Below are positions 37,983-47,024 of a DNA stretch of 64,000 bases, in pieces. Numbering within the stretch: the first letter of the stretch is position 1; each line of letters opens with the position of its first letter. The translations under genes were made by a program, and so were the position numbers. A model generated the notes under the pieces. It saw only the letters and a list, made by a program, of their open reading frames with translations, did not search any database and was not told where the DNA came from. The stretch covers positions 434,001 to 498,000 of the forward strand of contig CALNZX010000001.1 in NCBI GenBank assembly GCA_942491105.1. The letters run 5' to 3'. Source of the DNA: JBBEAM01 sp942491105 (GTDB lineage Bacteria; Pseudomonadota; Alphaproteobacteria; Kiloniellales; DSM-21159).

Positions 37983-39155
37983 ATGCCCCCCGCCGATCCC
38001 ATCACCGCCGCCGCGCGCCTGGGATACTCCCAGGACAGGCTGGCCGCGCCCGGGTTTTGCCCCCATGGCGACATGCCCCCGCTGGAGCGTGACGGGAACT
38101 GCTATTCCTTTTTCGAGTTCTGGCGCCCGCTGTATTTCTATCTGCCGATCTGGGCCTATGCGATTTGGCTTTCGCTGCGCTATGGCGGCGCTACCTTGCC
38201 GACGATCGCCAATCCAAAACTGCACCTGGGCGGCCTGGTCGGCGAATCCAAGCGCGAAACCCTGGCGCTGCTGGGTCCGCGCGGGAAAGCGCATCTGGCG
38301 CCCTACATCGCATTTACGCGCAGTGGCACGCCGCATAGCAGCCAAGAAGATACCGATCAGGCCCTGGGCCGCATGGCCGATGCCGGACTTGGCTTCCCGC
38401 TGGTCGCGAAACCGGATCTCGGATGCCGGGGGATCGGGGTCAAGCTGATCTGTGGCCCCGAGGACCTCGCCGAATACATCGCCAGCTTTCCCATGGGTCT
38501 CACCCTCATACTGCAGGAACTGGTGACCGCCGAGGGCGAGGCCGGCGTCTTCTATGTCCGCCTTCCCGGCGAGCCCCGCGGCAAGATCTTCTCGCTCACC
38601 TTGAAATACTCGGCCTACGTCAAGGGAGATGGGCGAAGACGTCTGCGCGACTTGATTCTGGACGACCCCCGCGCCGCCCGGATCAGCGCTATCTACTTCA
38701 AGCGCCACGCCGCGCAGCTCGATAGCGTGGTTCCCAAGGACGTGGCTTTCCGCCTTTCCTTCACGCGCAACCACTGCAGGGGCGCAATCTTCCGCGATGG
38801 CAATGGCTACATCACGCAACGCATGACCGAGGCTTTCGAAGCCATCGCGCGGGAGATACCCGAATTCTACTTCGGCCGCTTCGACGTGCGCTTCGACTCC
38901 CTGGCGGCCTTGCAGCGCGGCGAGGATTTTTCCATCGTCGAATTCAACGGCGCCGGCAGCGAGGCTCTGCACATCTGGGATGGGCAGACGCCGCTGTGGC
39001 GGGCCTATCGGGACCTGCTGCGCCAGTATGCCCTGCTCTACAAGATCGGCTATGTGAACAAGAAACGCGGCTACAAACCGGCGCCCTTGCGGGAGGTGTT
39101 CCGGCTCTACCGCGAGCTGCTGCAACTCGATTCCGAGATGCCGCTGACCGATTAG
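37983..39155 (+). CDS. ATP-grasp-fold ligase-like protein of unknown substrate
   Basis: A 390-residue protein. After about 120 residues with a hydrophobic patch (FYLPIWAYAIWLSL), it has an ATP-grasp-like core. Nucleotide-binding lysines are in FPLVAKPDLGCRGIGVKLI and the acidic metal site is in FSIVEFNGAGSEALHIWD. This resembles D-Ala-D-Ala-ligase-type carboxylate-amine ligases but lacks a recognised substrate domain. It follows a DedA gene, so lipid-carrier or cell-surface chemistry is possible. I do not recognise a named family member. Confidence 0.7.
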   Translation: MPPADPITAAARLGYSQDRLAAPGFCPHGDMPPLERDGNCYSFFEFWRPLYFYLPIWAYAIWLSLRYGGATLPTIANPKLHLGGLVGESKRETLALLGPRGKAHLAPYIAFTRSGTPHSSQEDTDQALGRMADAGLGFPLVAKPDLGCRGIGVKLICGPEDLAEYIASFPMGLTLILQELVTAEGEAGVFYVRLPGEPRGKIFSLTLKYSAYVKGDGRRRLRDLILDDPRAARISAIYFKRHAAQLDSVVPKDVAFRLSFTRNHCRGAIFRDGNGYITQRMTEAFEAIAREIPEFYFGRFDVRFDSLAALQRGEDFSIVEFNGAGSEALHIWDGQTPLWRAYRDLLRQYALLYKIGYVNKKRGYKPAPLREVFRLYRELLQLDSEMPLTD

Positions 39156-39161
39156 CCTGAC

Positions 39162-39893
39162 CTAGCCGTCCCGCCGCACGCAGTCGAGCATCGGTCCGAG
39201 CTGCCCGACACGCCGCTGAATCGTCGAAGCCCGTCCCGCGACATAGTTGCCCGGCTTACCAGCCGACCACGCGCGCGGATTGGGCAGCACGGCGGCGAGC
39301 AGCGCCGCCTCGCGCGGTGAGAGGTCCGCCGCGGCCTTGCCGAAATGATGGCGTGCCGCGGCCTCGGCGCCATAGACGCCGGGCGCCCACTCGGCGACGT
39401 TCATGTAAATCTCGATGATTCGGGTCTTCGGCCAGAGCGTCTCTATGTAGAGCGTCAGATAGGCTTCCAGTCCCTTGCGCAGATAGTTGCGGCCGTCCCA
39501 GAGGAAGACGTTCTTGGCGGTCTGCATGGAGATCGTGCTGGCGCCGCGCATGCGCCCGCCCTGGCGCGCCTCTTCCCACGCCTCGCGGATCGCCTCGACA
39601 TCGAAGCCGCGATGCTCGCAGAAGCGGTTGTCCTCGGCGGCGACCAACGCCAGGGGCAGATGCGGACTGATCTTCTCCAGCGGCTCCCAGTCCTTGGATA
39701 GCCCCTCGCCCTCGAAGAGGCGAAGCAGCATCAGCGGCGTCGCGATCGGCGGCACCACGCGCAGCACCAGGGTGCAGCAGAGCGGCAAAAGTACCAGGAT
39801 CGTGAAGACCCAAAGGGCAAGCCTGCGCCAGCGCCAGCGGCGCGGGCCGCGCTGGCTTTTCTCGCTCGTTGTCTTGCTTTTCGCCTTGGTCAT
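39162..39893 (-). CDS. mtgA: Monofunctional biosynthetic peptidoglycan transglycosylase
   Basis: A 243-residue inner-membrane enzyme that polymerises lipid II. After a basic cytoplasmic tail there is one membrane anchor (LALWVFTILVLLPLCCTLVL) and a GT51 domain. The catalytic Glu lies in VAAEDNRFCEHRGFD. Other motifs are MRGASTISMQTAKNVFLWDG, KTRIIEIYMNVAEWAPG and LSPREAALLAAVLPNP. There is no transpeptidase domain, as expected for MtgA. ATG 39893 is preferred to the 16-codon extension. Confidence 0.95.
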   Translation of the reverse strand: MTKAKSKTTSEKSQRGPRRWRWRRLALWVFTILVLLPLCCTLVLRVVPPIATPLMLLRLFEGEGLSKDWEPLEKISPHLPLALVAAEDNRFCEHRGFDVEAIREAWEEARQGGRMRGASTISMQTAKNVFLWDGRNYLRKGLEAYLTLYIETLWPKTRIIEIYMNVAEWAPGVYGAEAAARHHFGKAAADLSPREAALLAAVLPNPRAWSAGKPGNYVAGRASTIQRRVGQLGPMLDCVRRDG

Positions 39894-39973
39894 GCGTTCT
39901 GTTACGTGGTCCGGGGCGCCCTGCGCAAGTCCGCATGGCACGCGCGCGGTTTCGCGCTAGAGTCGGTTTTGCG

Positions 39974-40693
39974 ATGACGCGCCCATGGTCCTGCTACCTA
40001 GCCTTGCTGCTCTGCCTCTGTATCGCACCTGTTGCACCTGTTGCACGCGCGCAGGAGCCGGTCGATCTGGAGCTGCTCTTGGCCGTCGATGCCTCTGGCA
40101 GTATCGACAAGGAGGAGTTCGCCCTGCAGATGGGCGGCATCGCCGCCGCGTTCCGCGATCCCGAGTTGCTCAGCGTACTGCGTAGTGGTCCGCGCGGCAG
40201 CATCGCCGTCACCCTGATGCTCTGGGCCGAGGCCAATCGCCCAAAGCAGACCCTGCCCTGGCACCTGGTTCATGATCGCGCGAGCGCCGAGACCTTCGCC
40301 CAAGCCGTCGCCGCCATGCCCCGGAACATTGCCGCCGGCGGCACCGGCATAGGCAAGGCGCTGCAATATTCGGTCTGGGAGATTCAGCGCAATTCCTACG
40401 AGGGACAGCGCAAGGTCATCGACCTTTCGGGCGACGGTCGCGAGACCGCCTTCCGGGAGTTCAGCCTGGATATCGACGCCGGGCGCTATCTGGCCCTGCA
40501 GGACGACATTACCGTCAACGGCCTGGCCATCCTCTCCGACGTTCCGGAATTGGAAAGCTACTACGCGCACCGCCTGATCGGGGGCTTCGGCGCCTTCGTG
40601 ATGACCGCGGCCAGCTTCGAGGACTTCGCCCGCGCCTTCCGCCGCAAGCTGCTGCGTGAGGTCGAGTACAATCCTCAGGTGAGCAAGCGCTAG
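39974..40693 (+). CDS. DUF1194 protein with von Willebrand A-like domain
   Basis: A 239-residue exported protein. A signal peptide ends near APVARAQEP and is followed by a VWA-like fold with the MIDAS motif LAVDASGSID and a second part KVIDLSGDGRE. The signal region contains a short tandem repeat (ACCTGTTGC twice). Function is unknown, probably metal-dependent protein interaction in the periplasm. Its TAG stop shares the palindrome CTAG with the stop of convergent queH. Confidence 0.85.
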   Translation: MTRPWSCYLALLLCLCIAPVAPVARAQEPVDLELLLAVDASGSIDKEEFALQMGGIAAAFRDPELLSVLRSGPRGSIAVTLMLWAEANRPKQTLPWHLVHDRASAETFAQAVAAMPRNIAAGGTGIGKALQYSVWEIQRNSYEGQRKVIDLSGDGRETAFREFSLDIDAGRYLALQDDITVNGLAILSDVPELESYYAHRLIGGFGAFVMTAASFEDFARAFRRKLLREVEYNPQVSKR

Positions 40694-41370
40694 CTTCCGT
40701 TAGCGGTCTCGTCCTCGTCCCCGTAGTACTTCACGCCAAGCTTGATGGCGTCGCGGCCTTGTTCCTTGCGGTGGGCGTTGGTGTCGCGCAGGGAGTAGAC
40801 GCAGCCACAGTACTCCTGCTGGTAAAAGCGCTCCTGCTTCGACAGCTCGATCATCCGGTTGGCGCCGCCGCCCTTGCGCCAATTGAAGGTCCAGTAGCTG
40901 AGATCCCGATGGCGGGCCGCCGCCCGCTCGCCGCAGCCGTTGATCTGCTCCATGTTCTTCCAACGGGAAATACCCAGCGAGGAGGTGAAGACCTTGAAGC
41001 CGTGCTCGGCGGCGTAGAGGGCGCTGCGCTCGAAGCGCATGTCGAAGCAGACGGTGCAGCGCTTGCCGCGCTCGGGCTCCCACTCCAGCCCCTGAACCCG
41101 GGCGAACCAGTTGTCCTTGTCGTAGTCGAGATCCACGAAGGGGACGCCGAGCTTCTCGGCGAAGCGCACGTTCTCCTCCTTGCGCAGCTCGTATTCCTTC
41201 CGGGGATGGATGTTCGGATTGTAGAACAGAATGGTGTAGTCGATGCCCGAGCGGCTCATCTCGCTCATCACGTCCACCGCGCAAGGCGCGCAGCAGGAAT
41301 GCAGCAGCACCTTGGTCTCGCCATGGGGCGCCTGCAGCGTCGGGCGTTGGTCTTTGGCCGGGCCGTTCAT
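40690..41370 (-). CDS. queH: Epoxyqueuosine reductase QueH
   Basis: A 226-residue enzyme (DUF208) that reduces epoxyqueuosine to queuosine in tRNA. It carries the cluster and metal cysteines in LLHSCCAPCAVDV, GKRCTVCFDMRFER and QQEYCGCVYSLRD, plus FTSSLGISRWKNMEQIN. It is the non-cobalamin alternative to QueG. AGAGAGGA lies before the ATG. No other queuosine genes are adjacent. Confidence 0.95.
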   Translation of the reverse strand: MNGPAKDQRPTLQAPHGETKVLLHSCCAPCAVDVMSEMSRSGIDYTILFYNPNIHPRKEYELRKEENVRFAEKLGVPFVDLDYDKDNWFARVQGLEWEPERGKRCTVCFDMRFERSALYAAEHGFKVFTSSLGISRWKNMEQINGCGERAAARHRDLSYWTFNWRKGGGANRMIELSKQERFYQQEYCGCVYSLRDTNAHRKEQGRDAIKLGVKYYGDEDETANGS

Positions 41371-41433
41371 CGAAACATCCTCTCTTTCTTACGCCCTATT
41401 TAGGGTAACCAGGGGGCGGATGCAAAGCGCCGC

Positions 41434-42183
41434 TTAACCCTCCTCCGGTTCCGTCTCCGCTTCTTCCGCACCGTTCTCGCCAAAGACGACCAGCAGGTCG
41501 TGGGCATCGATCTGACTGCCGGACTGCACGGCAACCCGCTCGATCCGTCCGGCCCGCTCGGCGTGGATGGCGGTCATCATCTTCATCGCCTCGATGGTCA
41601 TCAGCACGTCGCCGGCCTCGACCGTCTGGCCAGCGGCGACGGAGACATTGGCGACCAGGCCGGGCATCGGCGCGGCAACGTGATTCGGGTTCTTGTCGTC
41701 GGCCTTCTCGCTCTCCTGTTTCGGCTCGGCGTACTTGCGGTTGGCAAGCTTGACCTGGCGCGGCTGGCCGTTGAGCTCGAAGAAGACGCGCTGGTGCCCG
41801 TCCTCGTCGACCTCGCTCAAGCCCAGGGAACGAATGACCAGGGTTTTGCCCTGGTCGATATCCACGGCAGTCTCCTCGCCCACTTCCATGCCGTAGTAGA
41901 AAACCGGCGTGGTCAGGCGCGATACCTTGCCGTACTCGGCCTGGTGCTGCGCGAATTCGGTGAAGACATCCGGGTACATCAGATAAGACGCGAGATCGCG
42001 GTCGCTGACCGGCCGTCCCACGGCTTCTTCCGCCTTCGCCCGCTCGGCCTCCAGGTCGGCCGGCGGCAACAGCGCCCCGGCACGGCCCTGCAGCGGCTTC
42101 TCGCCCTTCAGTATTTTCTTCGACAAGGCCTCGGGGAAACCTTCAGGCGGCATGCCGAGTTCGCCCTTGAATAGGGAGATCAC
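41434..42183 (-). CDS. pyc: Pyruvate carboxylase, C-terminal part with biotin carrier domain (separate frame)
   Basis: This 249-codon frame continues pyruvate carboxylase. It opens with SVISLFKGELGMPPEGFP from the carboxyltransferase/tetramerisation region. It ends in a biotinyl domain whose lysine lies in VLMTIEAMKMMTAIHAE. It is out of frame with the upstream part. One missing base near 42181-42190 would join them. The upstream stop TGA overlaps a GTG here (GTGA, 42180-42183), so coupled re-initiation could make it a separate subunit. Otherwise the gene is broken or contains a sequence error. Confidence 0.8.
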   Translation of the reverse strand: MISLFKGELGMPPEGFPEALSKKILKGEKPLQGRAGALLPPADLEAERAKAEEAVGRPVSDRDLASYLMYPDVFTEFAQHQAEYGKVSRLTTPVFYYGMEVGEETAVDIDQGKTLVIRSLGLSEVDEDGHQRVFFELNGQPRQVKLANRKYAEPKQESEKADDKNPNHVAAPMPGLVANVSVAAGQTVEAGDVLMTIEAMKMMTAIHAERAGRIERVAVQSGSQIDAHDLLVVFGENGAEEAETEPEEG

Positions 42184-44927
42184 GGATCCGGAAAGGCGAC
42201 ATCCTTGTCCGGATCGGCGATATCGGCTGCGGTCAAACCGCTGGCGATCATGTAAAGCGCCAGGTCGCCGACGACCTTGGAGGTTGGCGTCACCTTGACG
42301 ATGTTGCCGAACATACGGTTCACCTCGGCATAGGTATCGGCGATCTGCGGCCACTTCTCCTCCAGCCCCATGGAGCGGGCCTGGGCGCGCAGATTGGTGT
42401 ACTGCCCACCGGGAATTTCATGCAGATAAACCTCGGCGGTGCCCGCGGGAATATCCGCCTCGAAGGCTCGGTAGTAGTGACGCACCCACTCCCAGTAGGT
42501 TGAGATCTGACGGATCGCCTGCTGGTCCAGTCCCGTGTCCCGCTCGCCATGGCGCAGGGCGTGGACGACAGAGCCGAGGATCGGCTGCGAGGTGACGCCG
42601 CTCATGGCGTCGATCGCCGCGTCCACGGCATCGACCCCGGCCTCGGAGGCCGCAAAGACGCTGGCCGCCGAGATGCCGCTGGTGTCATGGGTGTGGAAGT
42701 GCAGCGGCAGGCCGACTTCTTCCTTCAAGGCGGTCACCAAACGCCGCGCCGCGTCCGGCTTGCACAGCCCGGCCATGTCCTTGATGCCGATGATGTGGGC
42801 ACCGGCCTTCTCGAATTCCTTGGCCAAATCGACATAGTACTTGAGGGTAAATTTATCCTCGCCCGGACTGGTCAGATCGCCGGAATAGCAGATCGCCGCT
42901 TCGCAGAGTTTATCGGTTTCCAGGACCGCATCGATGGCGACCCGCATGTTCTCGACCAGGTTGAGCGCGTCGAACAGACGGAAGACATCCATTCCCGCGT
43001 CCGCCGCCTGCTGCACAAAGTAGCGCACCACATTGTCCGGATAATTCTTGTAGCCAACGCCGTTGGCGGAGCGGAACAGCATCTGCAGCAGGATGTTGGG
43101 TACGGCTTCGCGCAGCTCCGCCAGACGCTCCCAAGGGTCTTCCTTGAGGAAGCGCAGGGCAACGTCGAAGGTCGCCCCGCCCCAGCATTCCAAGGAGAAC
43201 AGCTCCGGTAGAGATCTGGCGTAGGCCGGCGCGACCTCGACGATGTCGCGGCTGCGCACCCGGGTCGCCAGCAGAGACTGGTGCGCGTCGCGCATGGTTG
43301 TATCCGTCACCAGCAGGCGTTTTTCTCCGCGCATCCATTCGGCGAACTTCTTCGGCCCCAGCTCGTCGAGCTTCTGCTTGCTGCCCGGCGCGATCTCGCG
43401 GGGCAGGCTCTGCGGCACGGGCGGCGCGGCGCGGAACAGCGCCGGGTCGCGGCCTTCGACCTCCTTGTTGCCGTTCACCGTGACGTCGGCGATGAAATTG
43501 AGCAGCCGGGTGGCGCGGTCCTTGCGCTTGGGAATTTCCAGCAGCTCCGGCGTCTCGTCGATGAAGCGGGTGGTGTATTCGGCGTTGCGGAACTTCGGAT
43601 GGTCGATCAGGTTTTCCAGGAACAGCAGGTTGGTCGCCACGCCGCGGATGCGGAACTCGCCCAAGGCCCGGCGCATCCGCGCGATAGCCTCGCCAGGCGT
43701 CGGTCCCCAGGCGGTGACTTTCTCTAGCAGGGAGTCGTAGTAGCGGGTGATCAAGGCCCCGGAATATGCGGTCCCGCCGTCGAGGCGGATGCCGAAGCCG
43801 TTGGCGCCGCGATAGATCTGAATACGCCCGTAATCGGGAATGAAGTTCTGCTCCGGATTCTCCGTGGTCACCCGGCACTGCAGCGCGTGGCCGTGCAGGA
43901 AGATCTTGTCCTGGGCCGGAACCGGCGCATTTTCGCCACCGATCCTCTCGCCTTCGCAGACCCGAATCTGCGCCTTGACGATGTCGACGCCAGTCACCTC
44001 CTCGGTCACGGTGTGCTCGACCTGGATGCGCGGATTGACCTCGATGAAGAAAAAGTCCTCGCTGTCGGCGTCCATCAGGAACTCGACGGTGCCGGCGCAG
44101 GAGTAGCCCACGGCCTGTCCGAGCTTCAGCGCCGCGCCGCAGATCTTTTCGCGCAAGGCCTCGTCGACATAGGGCGCTGGCGCGCGCTCGATCACCTTTT
44201 GGTGCCGCCGCTGCACCGTGCAGTCCCGCTCGAAGAGATGCACCAGGTTGCCATGGCAGTCGCCAAGCAACTGCACCTCGACATGGCGCGCGCGCTCGAC
44301 CAGCTTCTCCAGATAGACCTCGTCCTTGCCGAAGGCGGCCTTGGCCTCGCGCCGCCCCGCGGTGACCTCCTGCTTCAGGTCCTTGGCTTCGCGGATCACC
44401 CGCATGCCACGGCCGCCGCCGCCCCAGCTCGCCTTGAGCATCAGTGGATAGCCGATCTCCTCGGCGATCTTGGCGCAGGCATCCAGGTCTTCCGGCAAGG
44501 GCTCGCTGGCCGGCATCACCGGCACGCCGGCTTCAACCGCAAGGTTGCGCGCGGAAACCTTGTTGCCCAGGCTGCGCATCACCTGCGGCTTGGGGCCGAT
44601 GAAGGTTATGCCGGCCTCGGCGCAAGCCTCCGCGAATTCCGGGCTTTCCGAGAGAAAACCGTAGCCGGGATGCACGGCGTCGGCCCGGTGCGTCTTGGCG
44701 ATCCGCAACAACTCGTCGATCGACAAATAGGCCTCGATCGGACCCAGGCCCTGGCCGATGGGATAGCTTTCGTCGGCCTTGAAGCGATGCAGCGCGAAGC
44801 GGTCTTCGTCGGAGTAGATACCGATCGTGGCGATACCCAGCTCGTTCGCGGCGCGCATCACACGAATAGCGATCTCACTGCGATTGGCGACCAGCAACCG
44901 TTTGATCTTCTTGAATTCTTGGCTCAA
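42180..44927 (-). CDS. pyc: Pyruvate carboxylase, biotin carboxylase and carboxyltransferase domains
   Basis: This 915-residue frame covers the ATP-grasp biotin carboxylase domain (KRLLVANRSEIAIRVMR, ASWGGGGRGMRV, FIEVNPRIQVEHTVTE). It also covers the HMGL-type carboxyltransferase domain (LVTDTTMRDAHQSLLATR, IIGIKDMAGLCKPDAA, PLHFHTHDTSG) and most of the PYC_OADA region. The enzyme makes oxaloacetate from pyruvate and bicarbonate. TTG 44927 with AGGGAG 8 bp upstream is the only start giving the family N terminus. The frame ends at VAFPDP, where intact family members continue with SVxSLFKGELG. See the separate C-terminal entry. Confidence 0.9.
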   Translation of the reverse strand: MSQEFKKIKRLLVANRSEIAIRVMRAANELGIATIGIYSDEDRFALHRFKADESYPIGQGLGPIEAYLSIDELLRIAKTHRADAVHPGYGFLSESPEFAEACAEAGITFIGPKPQVMRSLGNKVSARNLAVEAGVPVMPASEPLPEDLDACAKIAEEIGYPLMLKASWGGGGRGMRVIREAKDLKQEVTAGRREAKAAFGKDEVYLEKLVERARHVEVQLLGDCHGNLVHLFERDCTVQRRHQKVIERAPAPYVDEALREKICGAALKLGQAVGYSCAGTVEFLMDADSEDFFFIEVNPRIQVEHTVTEEVTGVDIVKAQIRVCEGERIGGENAPVPAQDKIFLHGHALQCRVTTENPEQNFIPDYGRIQIYRGANGFGIRLDGGTAYSGALITRYYDSLLEKVTAWGPTPGEAIARMRRALGEFRIRGVATNLLFLENLIDHPKFRNAEYTTRFIDETPELLEIPKRKDRATRLLNFIADVTVNGNKEVEGRDPALFRAAPPVPQSLPREIAPGSKQKLDELGPKKFAEWMRGEKRLLVTDTTMRDAHQSLLATRVRSRDIVEVAPAYARSLPELFSLECWGGATFDVALRFLKEDPWERLAELREAVPNILLQMLFRSANGVGYKNYPDNVVRYFVQQAADAGMDVFRLFDALNLVENMRVAIDAVLETDKLCEAAICYSGDLTSPGEDKFTLKYYVDLAKEFEKAGAHIIGIKDMAGLCKPDAARRLVTALKEEVGLPLHFHTHDTSGISAASVFAASEAGVDAVDAAIDAMSGVTSQPILGSVVHALRHGERDTGLDQQAIRQISTYWEWVRHYYRAFEADIPAGTAEVYLHEIPGGQYTNLRAQARSMGLEEKWPQIADTYAEVNRMFGNIVKVTPTSKVVGDLALYMIASGLTAADIADPDKDVAFPDP

Positions 44928-45416
44928 TTCCGCGCTCCCTCTCTCTTCGGCGCGGCATCATAGACGTTCTAGGCGCGGAGAAAAACGATTTGCTGCAATG
45001 CACAAACGCGGCCCCGCCACCGGCAGGGCTTCGATCACTTTCCATTTCAATTTCAGACAGCCCATATCCACGCGGAAAAGCCGGCCAGGCGAAAAAATGC
45101 CGTAACTTGGAATCACTTAACTAGGATTCGCGAAGACTGCTCCGGCAAAGACGCCCGTTTTATTTACAGTGCTATCTTCACTACTTCCGCCATCTGTTTG
45201 CAAAACGTTAAGAATTATCGTTAATTATTGCGGCTGTACGATTCGCGGGGGGTAAGCCCTAGCATAGTCAAAGTGGATTTCCATGCAGGCAGGGTGCACA
45301 GGCCCGGATGGAAAATCTTTCGCGAGTCCGGCGACAAATTCGCGCCATTAGGAATCCAGAAAGGGGCGGGTTCCTATAATTGGCGCAAAGGCAGCATCGG
45401 GGAGCTGAGAGCCGGT
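44928..45416. other. Intergenic region between pyc and the kinase operon
   Basis: This 489-bp divergent region holds the pyc ribosome site at its left end. The middle is AT-richer, with a direct repeat CGTTAA-N8-CGTTAA near 45209-45228. The kinase reading frame stays open back to 45228, but those 63 codons have no similarity to any domain and the kinase has its own GGGAG site near 45401. I see no RNA gene here, and no promoter I would call with confidence. Confidence 0.5.
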
Positions 45417-47006
45417 ATGTCCAACATCGTCATCGTAGACGATCGAATCACGAGCCGCCGTATCCTTTCGGAGCTCGCGGCCACGATCGAAGAAGACGCG
45501 GTCATCAAGTCATTTGCCGACCCGTCCAAGGCACTGGTCTGGGCGAAGGAATCGACTCCCGATCTGGTGATTACTGACTACAAGATGCCGCAGATGGACG
45601 GCGCCGAATTCATCCGGCGTTTCCGCCACCTGCCCTTCTGTTTCGACGTGCCGGTGATGGTGATCACGGTCTATGAGGACCGGGCTTTCCGCTATCAGGC
45701 GCTGGAGGCCGGAGCCACGGACTTTTTGCTGAGTCCCGTCGACCACCACGAATTCCGCACCCGCTCGCGCAACCTGCTGGCGCTACGCCACCAGCAGCAG
45801 ATCATCAAGCAGCGTGCCTACTCCCTGGAGCAGCAAGTTGCCGAGGACCGGCAAACCCTCGAGGACGTCCTCCAGGAAAGCCAGAAGCGCCTGCGTGCCG
45901 TGATCGATGCCGTGCCGGCGATGATCTACGCCTGCGATGCCGATCAGCGTGTCGTTTTCCTCAACCGCTACGCCGCCGATATCGCCGGTTTGCGGCGCGA
46001 GCAGGCCATCGGCAAGCTGCCGTCCGATCTTTTCGGTGAAAGCTTCGGCGAGGAAAGCCAATCCCTGGACTTGAAGGTCTTTAACTCGGGAACAGCGCTC
46101 GGGGCCTACGAAACCGACCTGATACGCAAGGGCGAAGAGCCGGCGGTCATGCTGGCCACCAAAACGCCCTTGGTCACGAGCAGTTCCAAGGTGTCCCTGG
46201 TGGTAACCGCCGCCACCGACATCACCGAACGCAAGGCAGCGGAGCAGGAACTCATTGTCGCCAAGGAAGAAGCGGAGCTGGCCAACCAGGCCAAGACCGA
46301 CTTCCTGGCCAACATGAGCCACGAACTGCGCACGCCGCTCAATGCCATTATCGGCTTCTCGCAAGTCATGACCAACGAGATGATGGGGCCAATCGGCAGC
46401 CCGAAATACAAGGGCTATACGGGCGACATCAATCGCAGCGCGCGCCACCTGCTCGGCATCATCGACGACATCCTCGATCTCTCGAAGATCGAGATGGGCC
46501 AGCTGGCGATACGCGAGAGCGACGTCGATATTCTCCAGGTTATCGAGGAAGTGGTCCGGCTGAAGCGGGACACGGCGGAGAGCGCCAACATCGTCCTCGA
46601 GCTCAATCTTGCCCGTGACTTGCCGCTGATTTCCTGCGACGAGACCAAGGTTAAGCAGATCCTGCTCAACCTGGTGTCCAACGCGGTGAAATTTACCGAG
46701 TCTGGCGGCAAAATAGCGATTTCCGCCAGCCTCGCGCCAGATCGCAGCATGGAAATCAAGGTCGAGGACACCGGTATCGGAATGTCCGAGGACGAACTCC
46801 CCGTCGCCATGGCCCGCTTCGGGCAAATCGAAAGCCTGCTGACGCGCACCCACGACGGCGTCGGGCTCGGCCTGCCGCTGGTTGCCAACCTGATCCAGTT
46901 GCATGGCGGCAGCTGCGCGATCGAGAGCGAAAAGGGTCGCGGCACGGCGATTACCGTGCGCTTTCCTTCCGAACGCCTGGTCCAGCTCTCGCAAACAGGC
47001 AAATAG
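45417..47006 (+). CDS. Soluble REC-PAS-histidine kinase
   Basis: A 529-residue cytoplasmic kinase with an N-terminal receiver domain (phospho-acceptor Asp54 in LVITDYKMPQMDG) and a coiled-coil linker. A PAS domain follows (RLRAVIDAVPAMIYACDADQ), then HisKA with FLANMSHELRTPLNAIIGF, and an HATPase_c domain with LLNLVSNAVKFT, VEDTGIGMSEDEL and GVGLGLPLVANL. There is no membrane segment. GGGGAG precedes ATG 45417. The RpfC-like kinase starts 18 bp downstream, so the two are cotranscribed. It may receive phosphate from, or cross-talk with, that kinase. Confidence 0.9.
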   Translation: MSNIVIVDDRITSRRILSELAATIEEDAVIKSFADPSKALVWAKESTPDLVITDYKMPQMDGAEFIRRFRHLPFCFDVPVMVITVYEDRAFRYQALEAGATDFLLSPVDHHEFRTRSRNLLALRHQQQIIKQRAYSLEQQVAEDRQTLEDVLQESQKRLRAVIDAVPAMIYACDADQRVVFLNRYAADIAGLRREQAIGKLPSDLFGESFGEESQSLDLKVFNSGTALGAYETDLIRKGEEPAVMLATKTPLVTSSSKVSLVVTAATDITERKAAEQELIVAKEEAELANQAKTDFLANMSHELRTPLNAIIGFSQVMTNEMMGPIGSPKYKGYTGDINRSARHLLGIIDDILDLSKIEMGQLAIRESDVDILQVIEEVVRLKRDTAESANIVLELNLARDLPLISCDETKVKQILLNLVSNAVKFTESGGKIAISASLAPDRSMEIKVEDTGIGMSEDELPVAMARFGQIESLLTRTHDGVGLGLPLVANLIQLHGGSCAIESEKGRGTAITVRFPSERLVQLSQTGK

Positions 47007-47024
47007 GGCGGGCGGCGAAAACGC

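Noticed and set aside
41434..44927. Native two-subunit pyruvate carboxylase
   Set aside because: In known two-subunit enzymes the split follows the biotin carboxylase domain. Here the break is inside the carboxyltransferase/PYC_OADA region, which looks like a frameshift.
45228..45416. 63-codon N-terminal extension of the REC-PAS kinase
   Set aside because: The extra residues match no domain, while GGGGAG before ATG 45417 gives a receiver starting at its usual first strand.
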